A stretch of 64,000 nt of DNA, taken from Bacteroidota bacterium. GTDB taxonomy: Bacteria > Bacteroidota > Bacteroidia > Flavobacteriales > Flavobacteriaceae. Positions within the stretch are counted from its first letter, which is position 1. Every line of letters starts with the position of its first letter. Shown here one piece after another: positions 35,075 to 44,044 of this stretch. A program made the translations under genes and the position numbers. The stretch lies in NCBI GenBank assembly GCA_023446155.1, contig JAEXIT010000017.1, positions 310,001-374,000 of the forward strand, read 5' to 3'. The notes beneath the pieces were generated by a model that saw only the letters and a program-made list of their open reading frames with translations, was not told the origin of the DNA and did no database searches.

Positions 35075-37339
35075 ATGGCTTTTGATATAGAAATGATTAA
35101 AAAAGTGTACGGAAACATGGCAGAACGTGTAGATAAAGCACGTGAGCTTGTAGGTCGTCCGCTAACATTATCTGAAAAGATTTTATATGCTCACCTTTGG
35201 GAGGGAACTCCTTCTCAGGCATTTACAAGAGGTAAAGATTATGTAGACTTTGCACCGGATCGCGTTGCTTGTCAGGATGCTACGGCACAGATGGCTTTAT
35301 TGCAGTTTATGCATGCCGGAAAAAGCAAAGTAGCGGTTCCAACAACAGTACATTGTGATCACCTTATCCAGGCGAAAATTGATGCTAAAACCGATTTGGC
35401 TCGTGCAAAATCACAAAGTAGCGAAGTATTCGATTTCTTATCGTCTGTTTCAAATAAATACGGTATCGGATTCTGGAAACCGGGAGCGGGAATTATCCAC
35501 CAGGTAGTATTGGAAAACTATGCTTTCCCTGGAGGAATGATGATCGGAACCGATTCACACACAGTAAATGCTGGTGGATTGGGAATGTTAGCCATCGGAG
35601 TTGGTGGAGCGGATGCAGTAGACGTAATGTCCGGAATGGCTTGGGAATTGAAATTTCCGAAATTAATCGGTGTTAAATTAACCGGTAAATTGTCAGGGTG
35701 GACAGCGCCAAAAGACGTAATCTTAAAAGTTGCCGGTATCCTTACGGTAAAAGGTGGGACGGGAGCTATCGTAGAATATTTCGGAGAAGGAGCGACTTCA
35801 ATGTCATGTACCGGTAAAGGTACAATCTGTAATATGGGAGCTGAGATCGGAGCGACGACGTCAACTTTCGGATACGACGAATCTATGGATCGTTACCTGC
35901 GTTCTACAGGACGTGCGGAAGTTGCTGATGCAGCAAACGGAATTGCAAAATATTTAACGGCTGACGAAGAGGTGTACGCGAACCCGGAAAACTATTTCGA
36001 TCAGGTAATTGAAATCAACCTTTCGGAATTGGAGCCGCACTTAAACGGACCATTCACACCGGATTTAGCGACGCCAATTTCTAAAATGAGAGAAGAGGCA
36101 GAGAAAAACAACTGGCCTTTGAAAGTAGAAATCGGATTGATCGGTTCTTGTACGAACTCATCTTACGAAGATATCGCCCGTGCTGCTTCCTTAGCAAAAC
36201 AGGTTGCGAATAAAAAATTAAAAACAAAAGCACAATTCACCATCACACCGGGATCGGAATTGGTACGTTATACTATCGAACGTGACGGATTTATCGATAC
36301 TTTCGATAAAATCGGAGCGACCGTATTTGCCAATGCATGTGGACCATGTATCGGTATGTGGGATAGAGAAGGTGCTGAAAAAGAAGAAAGAAATACAATC
36401 GTTCACTCGTTTAACCGTAACTTCTCGAAACGTGCCGACGGTAACCCGAATACATTAGCATTCGTAGGATCGCCGGAATTGGTAACGGCTTTGGCGATTG
36501 CCGGAGACCTAGGGTTTAATCCGTTAACGGATAAGTTAATCAACGAAGATGGAGAAGAGGTAATGTTAGACGAACCAAGTGGTGATGAATTGCCAAAACA
36601 AGGATTCGCAGTAGAGGATGCCGGATATCAGGCGCCTGCTGAAGATGGATCTGGAGTTCAGGTAGTGGTTGCGCCAACATCAGAACGTCTGCAATTGTTA
36701 GATCCGTTCCAACCTTGGAATGGTGAAAACATCACCGGAGCGAAGTTGTTGATCAAAGCTTTCGGAAAATGTACAACGGATCACATCTCAATGGCAGGTC
36801 CTTGGTTGCGTTTCCGTGGTCACTTGGATAATATTTCCAACAATATGTTAATTGGTGCGGTGAATGCTTTCAATCAGAAAACAAACAACGTGAAAAACCA
36901 ATTGACAGGAGAATACGCTGAAGTACCGGCTGTACAACGTGCCTACAAAGCGGCTGGAGTTCCTTCAATCGTTGTGGGAGATCATAACTATGGTGAAGGA
37001 TCTTCTCGTGAGCACGCTGCGATGGAGCCACGTCACTTAGGTGTGAAAGCGGTATTGGTAAAATCATTTGCACGTATCCACGAAACCAACCTTAAAAAAC
37101 AAGGTATGTTGGCATTAACGTTTGCGAATGAGGCGGATTACGATAAAATCCAGGAGAATGATACGATCAATTTCTTAGATTTAAAAGAATTTGCACCAGG
37201 TAAACAATTGACTTTAGAGTTTGTTCATGCCGACGGATCGAAAGATATCATCATGGCAAACCATACGTACAACGAAGGTCAGATTGGCTGGTTTGTAGCG
37301 GGTTCTGCTTTGAACTTGATCGCTGCTGGTAAAGCATAA
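35075..37339 (+). CDS. acn: Aconitate hydratase (mitochondrial-type)
   Basis: A 754-residue TCA-cycle enzyme that isomerises citrate to isocitrate. The [4Fe-4S] ligand cysteines are visible: Cys359 (SCTNSSYED), Cys422 and Cys425 (NACGPCIGMW). Other family blocks include TVHCDHLIQAK, GTDSHTVNAGGLGMLAIGVGG and the C-terminal swivel domain (VVGDHNYGEGSSREHAA). Length and motifs match the mitochondrial aconitase subfamily used by Bacteroidota rather than AcnB. Monocistronic, with its own promoter and terminator. Confidence 0.97.
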   Translation: MAFDIEMIKKVYGNMAERVDKARELVGRPLTLSEKILYAHLWEGTPSQAFTRGKDYVDFAPDRVACQDATAQMALLQFMHAGKSKVAVPTTVHCDHLIQAKIDAKTDLARAKSQSSEVFDFLSSVSNKYGIGFWKPGAGIIHQVVLENYAFPGGMMIGTDSHTVNAGGLGMLAIGVGGADAVDVMSGMAWELKFPKLIGVKLTGKLSGWTAPKDVILKVAGILTVKGGTGAIVEYFGEGATSMSCTGKGTICNMGAEIGATTSTFGYDESMDRYLRSTGRAEVADAANGIAKYLTADEEVYANPENYFDQVIEINLSELEPHLNGPFTPDLATPISKMREEAEKNNWPLKVEIGLIGSCTNSSYEDIARAASLAKQVANKKLKTKAQFTITPGSELVRYTIERDGFIDTFDKIGATVFANACGPCIGMWDREGAEKEERNTIVHSFNRNFSKRADGNPNTLAFVGSPELVTALAIAGDLGFNPLTDKLINEDGEEVMLDEPSGDELPKQGFAVEDAGYQAPAEDGSGVQVVVAPTSERLQLLDPFQPWNGENITGAKLLIKAFGKCTTDHISMAGPWLRFRGHLDNISNNMLIGAVNAFNQKTNNVKNQLTGEYAEVPAVQRAYKAAGVPSIVVGDHNYGEGSSREHAAMEPRHLGVKAVLVKSFARIHETNLKKQGMLALTFANEADYDKIQENDTINFLDLKEFAPGKQLTLEFVHADGSKDIIMANHTYNEGQIGWFVAGSALNLIAAGKA

Positions 37340-37357
37340 TCAAAATCATAAATAAAG

Positions 37358-37391
37358 AAAAGGGCTGTCTGAAAAGATGGCCCTTTTTTTT
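37358..37391 (+). terminator. Intrinsic terminator of aconitase
   Basis: AAAAGGGC (37358-37365) pairs with GCCCTTTT (37380-37387), followed by a T run to 37391. Confidence 0.85.
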
Positions 37392-37396
37392 GTTTG

Positions 37397-37429
37397 ACAC
37401 CTGACAGGTTTTCGAAACCTGTCAGGTGT
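37397..37429. repeat. Dispersed palindrome, copy 2
   Basis: A perfect 33-bp palindrome, arms ACACCTGACAGGTTT and its complement (37397-37411, 37415-37429), centre TCG. It sits between the aconitase terminator and the GAPDH terminator, between convergent genes. Confidence 0.9.
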
Positions 37430-37443
37430 TGACGCACAGGGAT

Positions 37444-37476
37444 AAAAAAACGCCCCGATGTAAATCGGGGCGTTTT
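37444..37476 (-). terminator. Intrinsic terminator of GAPDH
   Basis: CGCCCCGAT (37451-37459) pairs with ATCGGGGCG (37464-37472), loop GTAA, flanked by A and T runs. On the minus strand the T run follows. Confidence 0.88.
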
Positions 37477-37497
37477 GGTTTGTTGCAAAGCAAACGA

Positions 37498-38949
37498 TTA
37501 ATAGTACATATAACGTCTTACTTTAGCGATATATTTTGCTAGACGAATTACCTGGTGACTGTATCCGTATTCGTTGTCGTACCATACATATAATACTACA
37601 TTTTTACCATCGGCAGAAACGATTGTCGCATTACTGTCGAAAATTGACGGAGCAGAAGTTCCTACGATATCCGAAGAAACCAACTCATTGTTTAAGGAGT
37701 ATTTGATTTGCTCTACCAATTCACCTTCTAAAGCATATTGTTTCATGATTTCGTTAACGCCATCTTTTGAAGTTTCTTTTCCTACTTCAAGATTTAATAC
37801 TACTAACGAACCGTTTGGAACCGGTACGCGGATTGCGTTTGAAGTCAATTTACCAGCTAATGCAGGTAATGCTTTGGCAACGGCACTTCCGGCACCTGTT
37901 TCGGTGATTACCATGTTTAAGGCAGCAGCTCTTCCACGACGGTATTTTTTATGCATATTGTCAACCAAATTCTGGTCGTTGGTGTACGCGTGGATTGTCT
38001 CTAAATGACCTTTCACTACACCTAAAGTGTCTTCAACAGCTTTTAAGATTGGTGTAATTGCATTTGTAGTACATGAAGCAGCCGAATAGATTTTTACTTC
38101 ATCCGGATTGTAATCGGTATGGTTTACACCGTATACGATGTTTGGAACGCCTTTACCTGGAGCAGTAAGTAATACTTTGTCGGCTCCTTTTGAAGTCAGG
38201 TGACGGCTTAGTGCTTCTTCGGTTGTAAAAGCACCGGTGTTGTCGATGATCAACGCATCGTTGATGCCGTATTGTGTATAGTCGATTTCTTCCGGAGCGT
38301 TCGCTGTAATAATATGTACAGTTGTTCCGTTGATGATCAATGCATTGTTTTCCGGATCAGCAGTAACGGAACCTTCGAAATCACCGTGAACAGAATCGTA
38401 ACGCAATAAAGAAGCGCGTTTTTCTAATAAAACAGCATCGTTTTTATCGCGGGTAACAATCGCACGCAAACGCAATTGCTGTCCTTTTCCGATTTTCGAC
38501 ATCAATTCACGAGCCAATAAACGTCCGATACGTCCAAAACCGTATAATACCACATCTTTTGGTTGGATATCTTTGGTTTCTTTTGCATGTTTCAGTTTGT
38601 CTACTACGAAAGCAGTAGCGTCGTTGTATTTGTCGTCTTCTAAATGGTATTCGTATGTTAATTTACCGATGTCAATTCGGGAAGGAGGTAAGTCCAAAGC
38701 TTCGATAGCTCTGGCGATCTCAACAGAATCAAAAATGTTGATTGGTTTTTGAACAAATTCACCGGCATATTCATGTAAGTTGATGATGTCGCTTACATTT
38801 CGGTCGATCAATTGATTTCTGAAAAGAACCAATTCGATAGACTTGTCATACCATAGGTCGCTAATGATTTTGATAAATTCAACGCCGGCTCTTCTTCTGT
38901 CTGCCTGAAAAGCCAACTCTTTCTCGTAAACAGCACTGTTGTTGTTCAT
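37498..38949 (-). CDS. Glyceraldehyde-3-phosphate dehydrogenase, long form with N-terminal extension
   Basis: A 483-residue enzyme, about 150 residues longer than usual GAPDH. Residues about 132-470 hold the GAPDH fold: NAD-binding GFGRIGR (137-143), catalytic Cys293 in AASCTTNA (290-297) and the conserved WYDNEYGY near the C-terminus. The first ~130 residues (MNNNSAVYEKELAFQADRRR and on) are an all-helical extension without a family I can name. Long GAPDHs of this length are known in flavobacteria. Whether it works in glycolysis or gluconeogenesis, or uses NADP, cannot be told from the sequence. Confidence 0.93.
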   Translation of the reverse strand: MNNNSAVYEKELAFQADRRRAGVEFIKIISDLWYDKSIELVLFRNQLIDRNVSDIINLHEYAGEFVQKPINIFDSVEIARAIEALDLPPSRIDIGKLTYEYHLEDDKYNDATAFVVDKLKHAKETKDIQPKDVVLYGFGRIGRLLARELMSKIGKGQQLRLRAIVTRDKNDAVLLEKRASLLRYDSVHGDFEGSVTADPENNALIINGTTVHIITANAPEEIDYTQYGINDALIIDNTGAFTTEEALSRHLTSKGADKVLLTAPGKGVPNIVYGVNHTDYNPDEVKIYSAASCTTNAITPILKAVEDTLGVVKGHLETIHAYTNDQNLVDNMHKKYRRGRAAALNMVITETGAGSAVAKALPALAGKLTSNAIRVPVPNGSLVVLNLEVGKETSKDGVNEIMKQYALEGELVEQIKYSLNNELVSSDIVGTSAPSIFDSNATIVSADGKNVVLYVWYDNEYGYSHQVIRLAKYIAKVRRYMYY

Positions 38950-38992
38950 TATAGTTAAAAAGTTAGGATTGTGTTGTTAAATAAAATTGGTG

Positions 38993-39028
38993 CAAAAGTA
39001 TTGATTTTTACTGAATTTATTTTTGCAA
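38993..39028 (-). promoter_or_regulatory. Promoter of GAPDH
   Basis: The minus strand reads TACTTTTG at 39000-38993, an exact -7 match; TTG at 39028-39026 is 25 nt away. Leader about 37 nt. Confidence 0.5.
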
Positions 39029-39051
39029 AATGCAACTTTTTTAAAATTAAA

Positions 39052-39073
39052 AACCCTGCTAAAAAGCAGGGTT
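39052..39073 (-). terminator. Intrinsic terminator of the HtrA protease gene
   Basis: AACCCTGCT (39052-39060) pairs with AGCAGGGTT (39065-39073); on the minus strand it is followed by T-rich sequence. Confidence 0.85.
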
Positions 39074-39089
39074 CGTTTTGGGAGGATTT

Positions 39090-40484
39090 TTACTGGGTGA
39101 TCACTTGTACTAAGGCGCCTTTACGGGTAATCAGTTCCATTCGAACCGATTGTCCTTCGGCTTTTCGGGATAGTGCTTGCGACACTGTTTCGATATCTGT
39201 TGCCTTCGCACCGTCTACATTCAGGATGATACTTCCTTTCAGGTCGTTCGCATATTTTAAAAGGTTGCCACTGGTGATGTCTTTTATTTTGACACCATAA
39301 TTGATGTTAAACATTTTTTTCTCGGCCGGACCAATATCTTCCAGTTCCAGACCGTTAAAGTCATAGTTGAGTAATTCGCGCTTGGTCAGTTCTATTTTGA
39401 CATCTTTGCGACTGCCTTCGCGGATGATTCCGGCAATCACCACGTCATTCGGACGTTTGGTGTTGATATAGGAAGACATGTCGGCATACGAATTAATCGG
39501 TTGATTGTCCAATTGTACGATAATATCGCCTTTTCGCAATCCGGCTTTTTCGGCTCCCGATTTTTTAGAAACGGCGGTCACATAAAAACCTTGTGTTAGT
39601 TTTACGCCAAATTCTTTAGACGCGGTGCTGTTTAGTTCGGCACCTTCCACGCCCAATACGCCGCGTTGTACATTGCCGTATTCCATTAAATCCTCGACGA
39701 TTTTGCGGGTGATATTAGACGGAACGGCAAAAGAATACCCCACATACGATCCGGTTACCGATGAAATCATGGTATTGATTCCAATCAGTTCACCACGAGT
39801 ATTTACCAAGGCACCACCGCTGTTACCCGGGTTAACGGCAGCATCGGTTTGAATAAAGGACTGAATGCCATTATTGGATAAATTACGGGCTTTTGCAGAC
39901 ACGATACCGGCCGTAACAGTCGATGTCAGGTTGTACGGATTCCCTACAGCCAATACCCATTCGCCGACCTTAATATTATCGGAGTTGCCAAAAGTGGCAT
40001 ACGGTAGTTTTTCATCGGCATCGACTTTTAATAAAGCAATGTCCATCTTGCTGTCGGTTCCAATCAATCGGGCTTTATAGGTCTTATTGTTGTTTAAGGT
40101 GACTTCCAGATCGGTAGCATTTTGGATTACGTGATTGTTGGTCACAATATAACCGTCTGGTGTAATGATAACACCCGAACCGGTTCCAATTTGGGTCTGT
40201 TGCTGGTCACCGCGGTAACCGTAGAAAAACTCCATTAACGGATTCGTCGGGATTTTAGATACAGAAACATTTTTCACGTGTACAACCGAATGAACGGCAC
40301 TTTCGGCAGCTGCGGTAAAATCTAAATTTTCTGCAGCGCCAAGGCTAACATTTCTGGTATAGTTGGGCGCGATAGAAAGTTGGGAATCAGCTGGAGCAGT
40401 AGGGTCAAAAAAGAGTTTGTAAGCTCCCAGGGTTGTGGCTCCACTTAACAGGGAGATTAAGAATAAACTTGATAATCGTTTCAT
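39090..40484 (-). CDS. Periplasmic serine protease, DegP/HtrA family
   Basis: A 464-residue protease-chaperone of the cell envelope. A short hydrophobic N-terminus (signal or anchor, residues 1-25) precedes a trypsin-like domain. The catalytic triad reads His118 (NNHVIQNA), Asp148 (KMDIALL) and Ser222 (NPGNSGGALVN). Two PDZ-type domains follow, about 265-365 and 375-464. Degradation of misfolded envelope proteins is the family's known role. I use ATG 40484; an ATG four codons earlier (40496) is an alternative. Monocistronic with a terminator. Confidence 0.95.
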   Translation of the reverse strand: MKRLSSLFLISLLSGATTLGAYKLFFDPTAPADSQLSIAPNYTRNVSLGAAENLDFTAAAESAVHSVVHVKNVSVSKIPTNPLMEFFYGYRGDQQQTQIGTGSGVIITPDGYIVTNNHVIQNATDLEVTLNNNKTYKARLIGTDSKMDIALLKVDADEKLPYATFGNSDNIKVGEWVLAVGNPYNLTSTVTAGIVSAKARNLSNNGIQSFIQTDAAVNPGNSGGALVNTRGELIGINTMISSVTGSYVGYSFAVPSNITRKIVEDLMEYGNVQRGVLGVEGAELNSTASKEFGVKLTQGFYVTAVSKKSGAEKAGLRKGDIIVQLDNQPINSYADMSSYINTKRPNDVVIAGIIREGSRKDVKIELTKRELLNYDFNGLELEDIGPAEKKMFNINYGVKIKDITSGNLLKYANDLKGSIILNVDGAKATDIETVSQALSRKAEGQSVRMELITRKGALVQVITQ

Positions 40485-40590
40485 ATTCGCTGGCATATTT
40501 AATTATTTAACAGTAAAATTATAAACTTCAATAACTCAAAAAAAGGGTTTAACTCCCGTTTAACAATCTTTAACGTGTCATTAATATTTG

Positions 40591-40598
40591 TACTTTTG
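40591..40598 (+). promoter_or_regulatory. Promoter -7 box of the dapF operon
   Basis: TACTTTTG (40591-40598) matches TAnnTTTG; no TTG at the standard distance. The leader would be about 80 nt to ATG 40686. Confidence 0.5.
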
Positions 40599-40685
40599 TT
40601 TATCCGTAACTTCGTAATAACAATACGGAACAAGCGTTATTAATTAGAAATATTACGTCTTAAAAAGCCTTACTTGTCAGGACAA

Positions 40686-41468
40686 ATGAAAATACAATTT
40701 TATAAATATCAGGGAACCGGAAATGATTTTGTAATGATCGATAACCGGCAATTAACCTTCCCCAAAAATGATACCAATCTGATTAATGCTTTGTGCGACA
40801 GACGATTTGGCATTGGAGCCGATGGTTTGATACTGTTGGAAAATGACGAATCGACCGATTTTCGCATGGTCTATTATAATTCCGACGGAAATGAAAGTTC
40901 GATGTGCGGCAACGGCGGACGTTGTCTCGTGGCATTTGCCCGTCAATTGGGGGTTATTGAGGATCAGACAACATTTATTGCAACCGACGGCTTGCATCAT
41001 GCTACCATTAATGAAAAAGGAATCGTAGCACTTCAGATGAAAGATGTGGATGCGGTGGAAGAACATTCAGATCATGTGTTTTTAAATACCGGTTCGCCAC
41101 ATCATGTGGAATTGGTAGAAGATCTAAAAATATTTGATGTAAAAAACGAAGGCGCACGTATCCGATATAGCGATCTGTACGGGAAATCCGGTAGTAATAT
41201 AAACTTTGTTTCTCAAGTCGGGAACGATCGTTTTGCGGTCCGAACCTATGAAAGAGGGGTGGAAGACGAAACCTTATCTTGTGGAACCGGAGTAACGGCT
41301 GTGGCTATTGCAATGAAAGCCACCGGAAAAACCGATAGTACCGTCATTACACTCGATGTAGAAGGCGGACAACTGGAAGTGAGTTTTAAGGAAAAGAACG
41401 GATTTTATACCGATGTTTTCCTAAAAGGACCGGCTACCTTTGTTTTTAACGGTGAAATAAACTTATAA
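40686..41468 (+). CDS. dapF: Diaminopimelate epimerase
   Basis: A 260-residue cytoplasmic enzyme that epimerises LL- to meso-diaminopimelate for lysine and peptidoglycan synthesis. The two catalytic cysteines are visible: Cys74 (SSMCGNGGR) and Cys199 (TLSCGTGVTA), in the expected spacing. Starting at ATG 40686 gives MKIQFYKYQGTGNDFVMID, the family N-terminus; the TTG at 40674 is unsupported. Followed by a GNAT gene after 3 bp and then mltG, a likely cell-wall operon. Confidence 0.97.
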   Translation: MKIQFYKYQGTGNDFVMIDNRQLTFPKNDTNLINALCDRRFGIGADGLILLENDESTDFRMVYYNSDGNESSMCGNGGRCLVAFARQLGVIEDQTTFIATDGLHHATINEKGIVALQMKDVDAVEEHSDHVFLNTGSPHHVELVEDLKIFDVKNEGARIRYSDLYGKSGSNINFVSQVGNDRFAVRTYERGVEDETLSCGTGVTAVAIAMKATGKTDSTVITLDVEGGQLEVSFKEKNGFYTDVFLKGPATFVFNGEINL

Positions 41469-41471
41469 AAC

Positions 41472-42002
41472 GTGATAACCCTAACCGGCACCACCATTTA
41501 CCTGCGGGCGCTCGAACCGGAGGATCTGGAATTTGTATATGCAATCGAAAACGATGAAAGTATCTGGGAGGTCAGTAATACCCAAACGCCGTATAGTCGT
41601 TTCCTGATCCGGCAATATCTGGAAAATGCACAACAAGACATCTATGAGGCTAAACAATTGCGACTGGCGATCTGTCGGAAAGGAACTTTTGAGGCTATCG
41701 GACTGATCGACCTTTTTGATTTTGATCCGAAGAACCAAAGAGCCGGTGTTGGTATCGTGATAAAAAGCGAGGCCGACCGTAACTGTGGAATCGGAAAAGA
41801 GGCTTTGCAATTGCTTATCGACTACGCATTCAGTCAGTTACAGTTGCATCAGTTGTATGCAAATATTAGTCAGGAAAATGTAGCGAGTATCAAGCTTTTT
41901 ACTACTTTTGGCTTCCAATGTATCGGGGTAAAAAAGGACTGGGTGCGCACAGGACATCAGTTTGCCGATGAAGGGATATATCAGTTAATTCATCAATCTT
42001 AA
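41472..42002 (+). CDS. GNAT family N-acetyltransferase (RimJ/RimL-like)
   Basis: A 176-residue acetyltransferase. It begins with the family block (GTTIYLRALEPEDLEFVY) and carries the acetyl-CoA-binding region (Q/R-x-x-G-x-G-like NQRAGVGIVIKSEADRNCGIGKEAL split in two: GVGIVI and GIGKEAL). The start is GTG 41472, 3 bp after dapF; no ATG is available in frame. Substrate unknown; RimL-type proteins acetylate ribosomal proteins or small molecules. It lies inside the dapF-mltG operon. Confidence 0.88.
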   Translation: MITLTGTTIYLRALEPEDLEFVYAIENDESIWEVSNTQTPYSRFLIRQYLENAQQDIYEAKQLRLAICRKGTFEAIGLIDLFDFDPKNQRAGVGIVIKSEADRNCGIGKEALQLLIDYAFSQLQLHQLYANISQENVASIKLFTTFGFQCIGVKKDWVRTGHQFADEGIYQLIHQS

Positions 42003-42015
42003 ATCGTATCTTATT

Positions 42016-43056
42016 TTGAAAGTAAAAAAAATCATCAGCATTTTTTCGGTAGTATTGCTATTCGTTGCTTTGATTTACGGTTATGTACTGTATAACAAAG
42101 TGTTTTCGGCCAATACAAAATTTTCCGAAAGCGAAACATTTGTCTATGTTCCGACAGATGCAACCTATCCGCAAGTGCAAAAAATAGTAGAACCCTATAT
42201 CGAAAATATGGAACATTTTGATTTTGTGGCGTCCAAAAGAGGCTATGATCAGAATGTGGTTTCCGGAAAATTCCTGCTAACAAAAGGGATGAGTAGTTTT
42301 GATATCGTGCGTTCCCTTCGTAAAAATGTACCGGTCAAGATGGCGTTCAATAACCAGGAGTCTTTAGGGAAATTGGTAGAACGTTTATCAAGTCAGATCG
42401 AACCGGATAGTCTTACATTGACCAATACGTTTACCGATTCGACTTTTATGGCTGAAAACGGTTTTAGTAAAGAAAATATCCTGAGTATGTTTATTCCCAA
42501 TACCTATGAGTTTTACTGGAATACAACCGCTACTAAGGTGCGTGATAAGATGATCAAAGAGTATCGGAAGTTCTGGAATGAGGAGCGTGTACAAAAAGCC
42601 AAAGCTTTAGGGTTAACCCCAATCGAGGTGTCGACATTGGCAGCGATTGTACACAAGGAAACTGCTAAAGTTGATGAGCGTCCACGTGTGGCTGGCGTAT
42701 ATCTGAACCGTTTAAAAGTGGATATGCCGTTACAGGCGGACCCGACGGTTATCTTTGCGGTAAAAAAGGAATCCGGCGATTTTGATCGTGTGATCAAAAG
42801 AGTGTTGTATGAGGATCTTAAAATCAACTCGCCTTATAATACGTATATTCATACCGGTTTACCTCCGGGACCAATTGCCATGCCGGATATCAATGCGATC
42901 GATGCGGTTTTAAATGCCGAGAAACACGATTATATCTATTTCTGTGCCAGCGTGGAGAAGTTCGGATATCATGAATTTGCGGCGACTTTAGCGCAGCACG
43001 GTGTTAATAAAAAGAAATATGTGGAATGGTTGTCCAAACAGGGAATCAACCGATAA
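42016..43056 (+). CDS. mltG: Endolytic murein transglycosylase MltG
   Basis: A 346-residue membrane-anchored peptidoglycan lytic transglycosylase that terminates glycan strand polymerisation. One N-terminal transmembrane helix (about 7-27), then the YceG/MltG fold. Catalytic region IVHKETA (211-217), with Glu215, and the family's later block (YIHTGLPPGPIAMPDINAI). Starts with TTG 42016, as no ATG lies near the 13-bp gap after the GNAT gene; the first residues (MKVKKIISIF) fit. Followed by a terminator. Confidence 0.95.
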   Translation: MKVKKIISIFSVVLLFVALIYGYVLYNKVFSANTKFSESETFVYVPTDATYPQVQKIVEPYIENMEHFDFVASKRGYDQNVVSGKFLLTKGMSSFDIVRSLRKNVPVKMAFNNQESLGKLVERLSSQIEPDSLTLTNTFTDSTFMAENGFSKENILSMFIPNTYEFYWNTTATKVRDKMIKEYRKFWNEERVQKAKALGLTPIEVSTLAAIVHKETAKVDERPRVAGVYLNRLKVDMPLQADPTVIFAVKKESGDFDRVIKRVLYEDLKINSPYNTYIHTGLPPGPIAMPDINAIDAVLNAEKHDYIYFCASVEKFGYHEFAATLAQHGVNKKKYVEWLSKQGINR

Positions 43057-43080
43057 CCAAAAATAAGTAAAGCAAAAAAA

Positions 43081-43119
43081 AACAAGGCCTTTCGATTCGC
43101 TCGGAAGGCCTTGTTTTTT
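43081..43119 (+). terminator. Intrinsic terminator of the dapF-mltG operon
   Basis: AACAAGGCCTT (43081-43091) pairs with AAGGCCTTGTT (43105-43115) and is followed by TTTTTT. Confidence 0.88.
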
Positions 43120-43347
43120 GGGAAGTTAGCATTCTTATTTTTATTTAGTCCTAATCTTTATTCCTGCCGTAGTTGCAAGAGAAAAACCATTTTTAAACCT
43201 TTTTTTTGACTTCTTAAGAGGTGTCAAATTGTTGGCTCATCCACTGGGAGCCAGCGGTATTAGGGCGTTAAGCCAGGGTTAGGTTGTTGTTAAGTTTGTT
43301 TTTGGAAAACTTTAACAGCTTGATTTACAGGTTTCTAAAAAATGTCT
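43120..43347. other. Intergenic region, no gene seen
   Basis: 228 bp without an ORF I can support. A more GC-rich part (about 43,233-43,285) can form a small hairpin: GGCTC (about 43,234-43,238) with GAGCC (about 43,248-43,252). TTTGAC (about 43,204-43,209) and GTCAAA (about 43,223-43,228) form another. No tRNA, RNase P, 6S or tmRNA features were recognised. Confidence 0.5.
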
Positions 43348-43355
43348 TATATTTG
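43348..43355 (+). promoter_or_regulatory. Promoter -7 box of the lysozyme-like gene
   Basis: TATATTTG (43348-43355) is an exact match; TTG at 43320-43322 lies 25 nt upstream. Confidence 0.5.
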
Positions 43356-43402
43356 CAAACAGAAATTTCAAGATGGTGACAGGGCTTGAGAAATCAAAAT
43401 TT

Positions 43403-44044
43403 ATGATAAAAAAATGGACGTACTTTTTAGGATTGATACTCCTAATCACATTAATCAGTTCGGGATTTAAAGTCTTCGAAGTAGAAAAGTTAGAAGGATT
43501 CCATATTGAGGATGATGAAGTAATCACGTATTTGGTTCCCACCGAGGAAGAAACCAGCAAAGTATTTTTTAATTTCCCATTTACCGGTAAATCATACGTA
43601 GGTTTTAAACAAGCAATAGCCATGAAAGAATCGCTTGGATTGTATAATCTGGTAAATCCTTTTGGTTATATGGGGAAATACCAGTTCGGAAAGAGCACTT
43701 TAAGAACGGTTGGTATTTATGATGTTGCTGGGTTCCTAAAAAATCCAAGAATGCAGGAGAAAGCCTTTAAAGCGCTTTTAGCACGAAATAAATGGGAGCT
43801 CCGCAAGGAAATCGACCGTTATGAAGGAAAGATCATTAAAGGTGTGAAAATAACGGAGTCGGGAATTCTTGCCGCAGCCCACTTAGGTGGTGCAGGTTCG
43901 GTGAAAAGTTTCCTGAAAAGCAATGGTAATAACGGGTTTACCGATGGTTTCGGAACCTCGTTAAAAAGTTACCTGAGAAAATTCGGAGGTTATGATACCT
44001 CAAACATTGTGGCAAATCCCAATGCAAAGGTTAAGATGAATTAA
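43403..44044 (+). CDS. Lysozyme-like peptidoglycan-associated protein
   Basis: A 213-residue exported protein. One N-terminal hydrophobic segment (KKWTYFLGLILLITLISS) precedes a lysozyme-like domain with likely catalytic Glu76 (AMKESLGLYN) and a conserved block (NPFGYMGKYQFGKSTL). The LYNLVNPFGYMGKYQFG motif is that of lysozyme/transglycosylase-like proteins annotated next to LysM proteins in flavobacteria; no LysM domain is present here. ATG 43373 in frame is an alternative start (10 residues longer), giving an 11-nt leader. The stop overlaps the convergent methylase by 4 bp. Activity unproven. Confidence 0.8.
   Translation: MIKKWTYFLGLILLITLISSGFKVFEVEKLEGFHIEDDEVITYLVPTEEETSKVFFNFPFTGKSYVGFKQAIAMKESLGLYNLVNPFGYMGKYQFGKSTLRTVGIYDVAGFLKNPRMQEKAFKALLARNKWELRKEIDRYEGKIIKGVKITESGILAAAHLGGAGSVKSFLKSNGNNGFTDGFGTSLKSYLRKFGGYDTSNIVANPNAKVKMN

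Noticed and set aside
43233..43290. A tRNA or structured RNA in the spacer before the lysozyme-like gene
   Set aside because: No cloverleaf, T-loop or 3' acceptor stem can be drawn; only short hairpins are present.
43403..44044. Lysozyme-like gene as evidence of a prophage
   Set aside because: No phage structural, integrase or holin genes are nearby; the neighbours are housekeeping genes.
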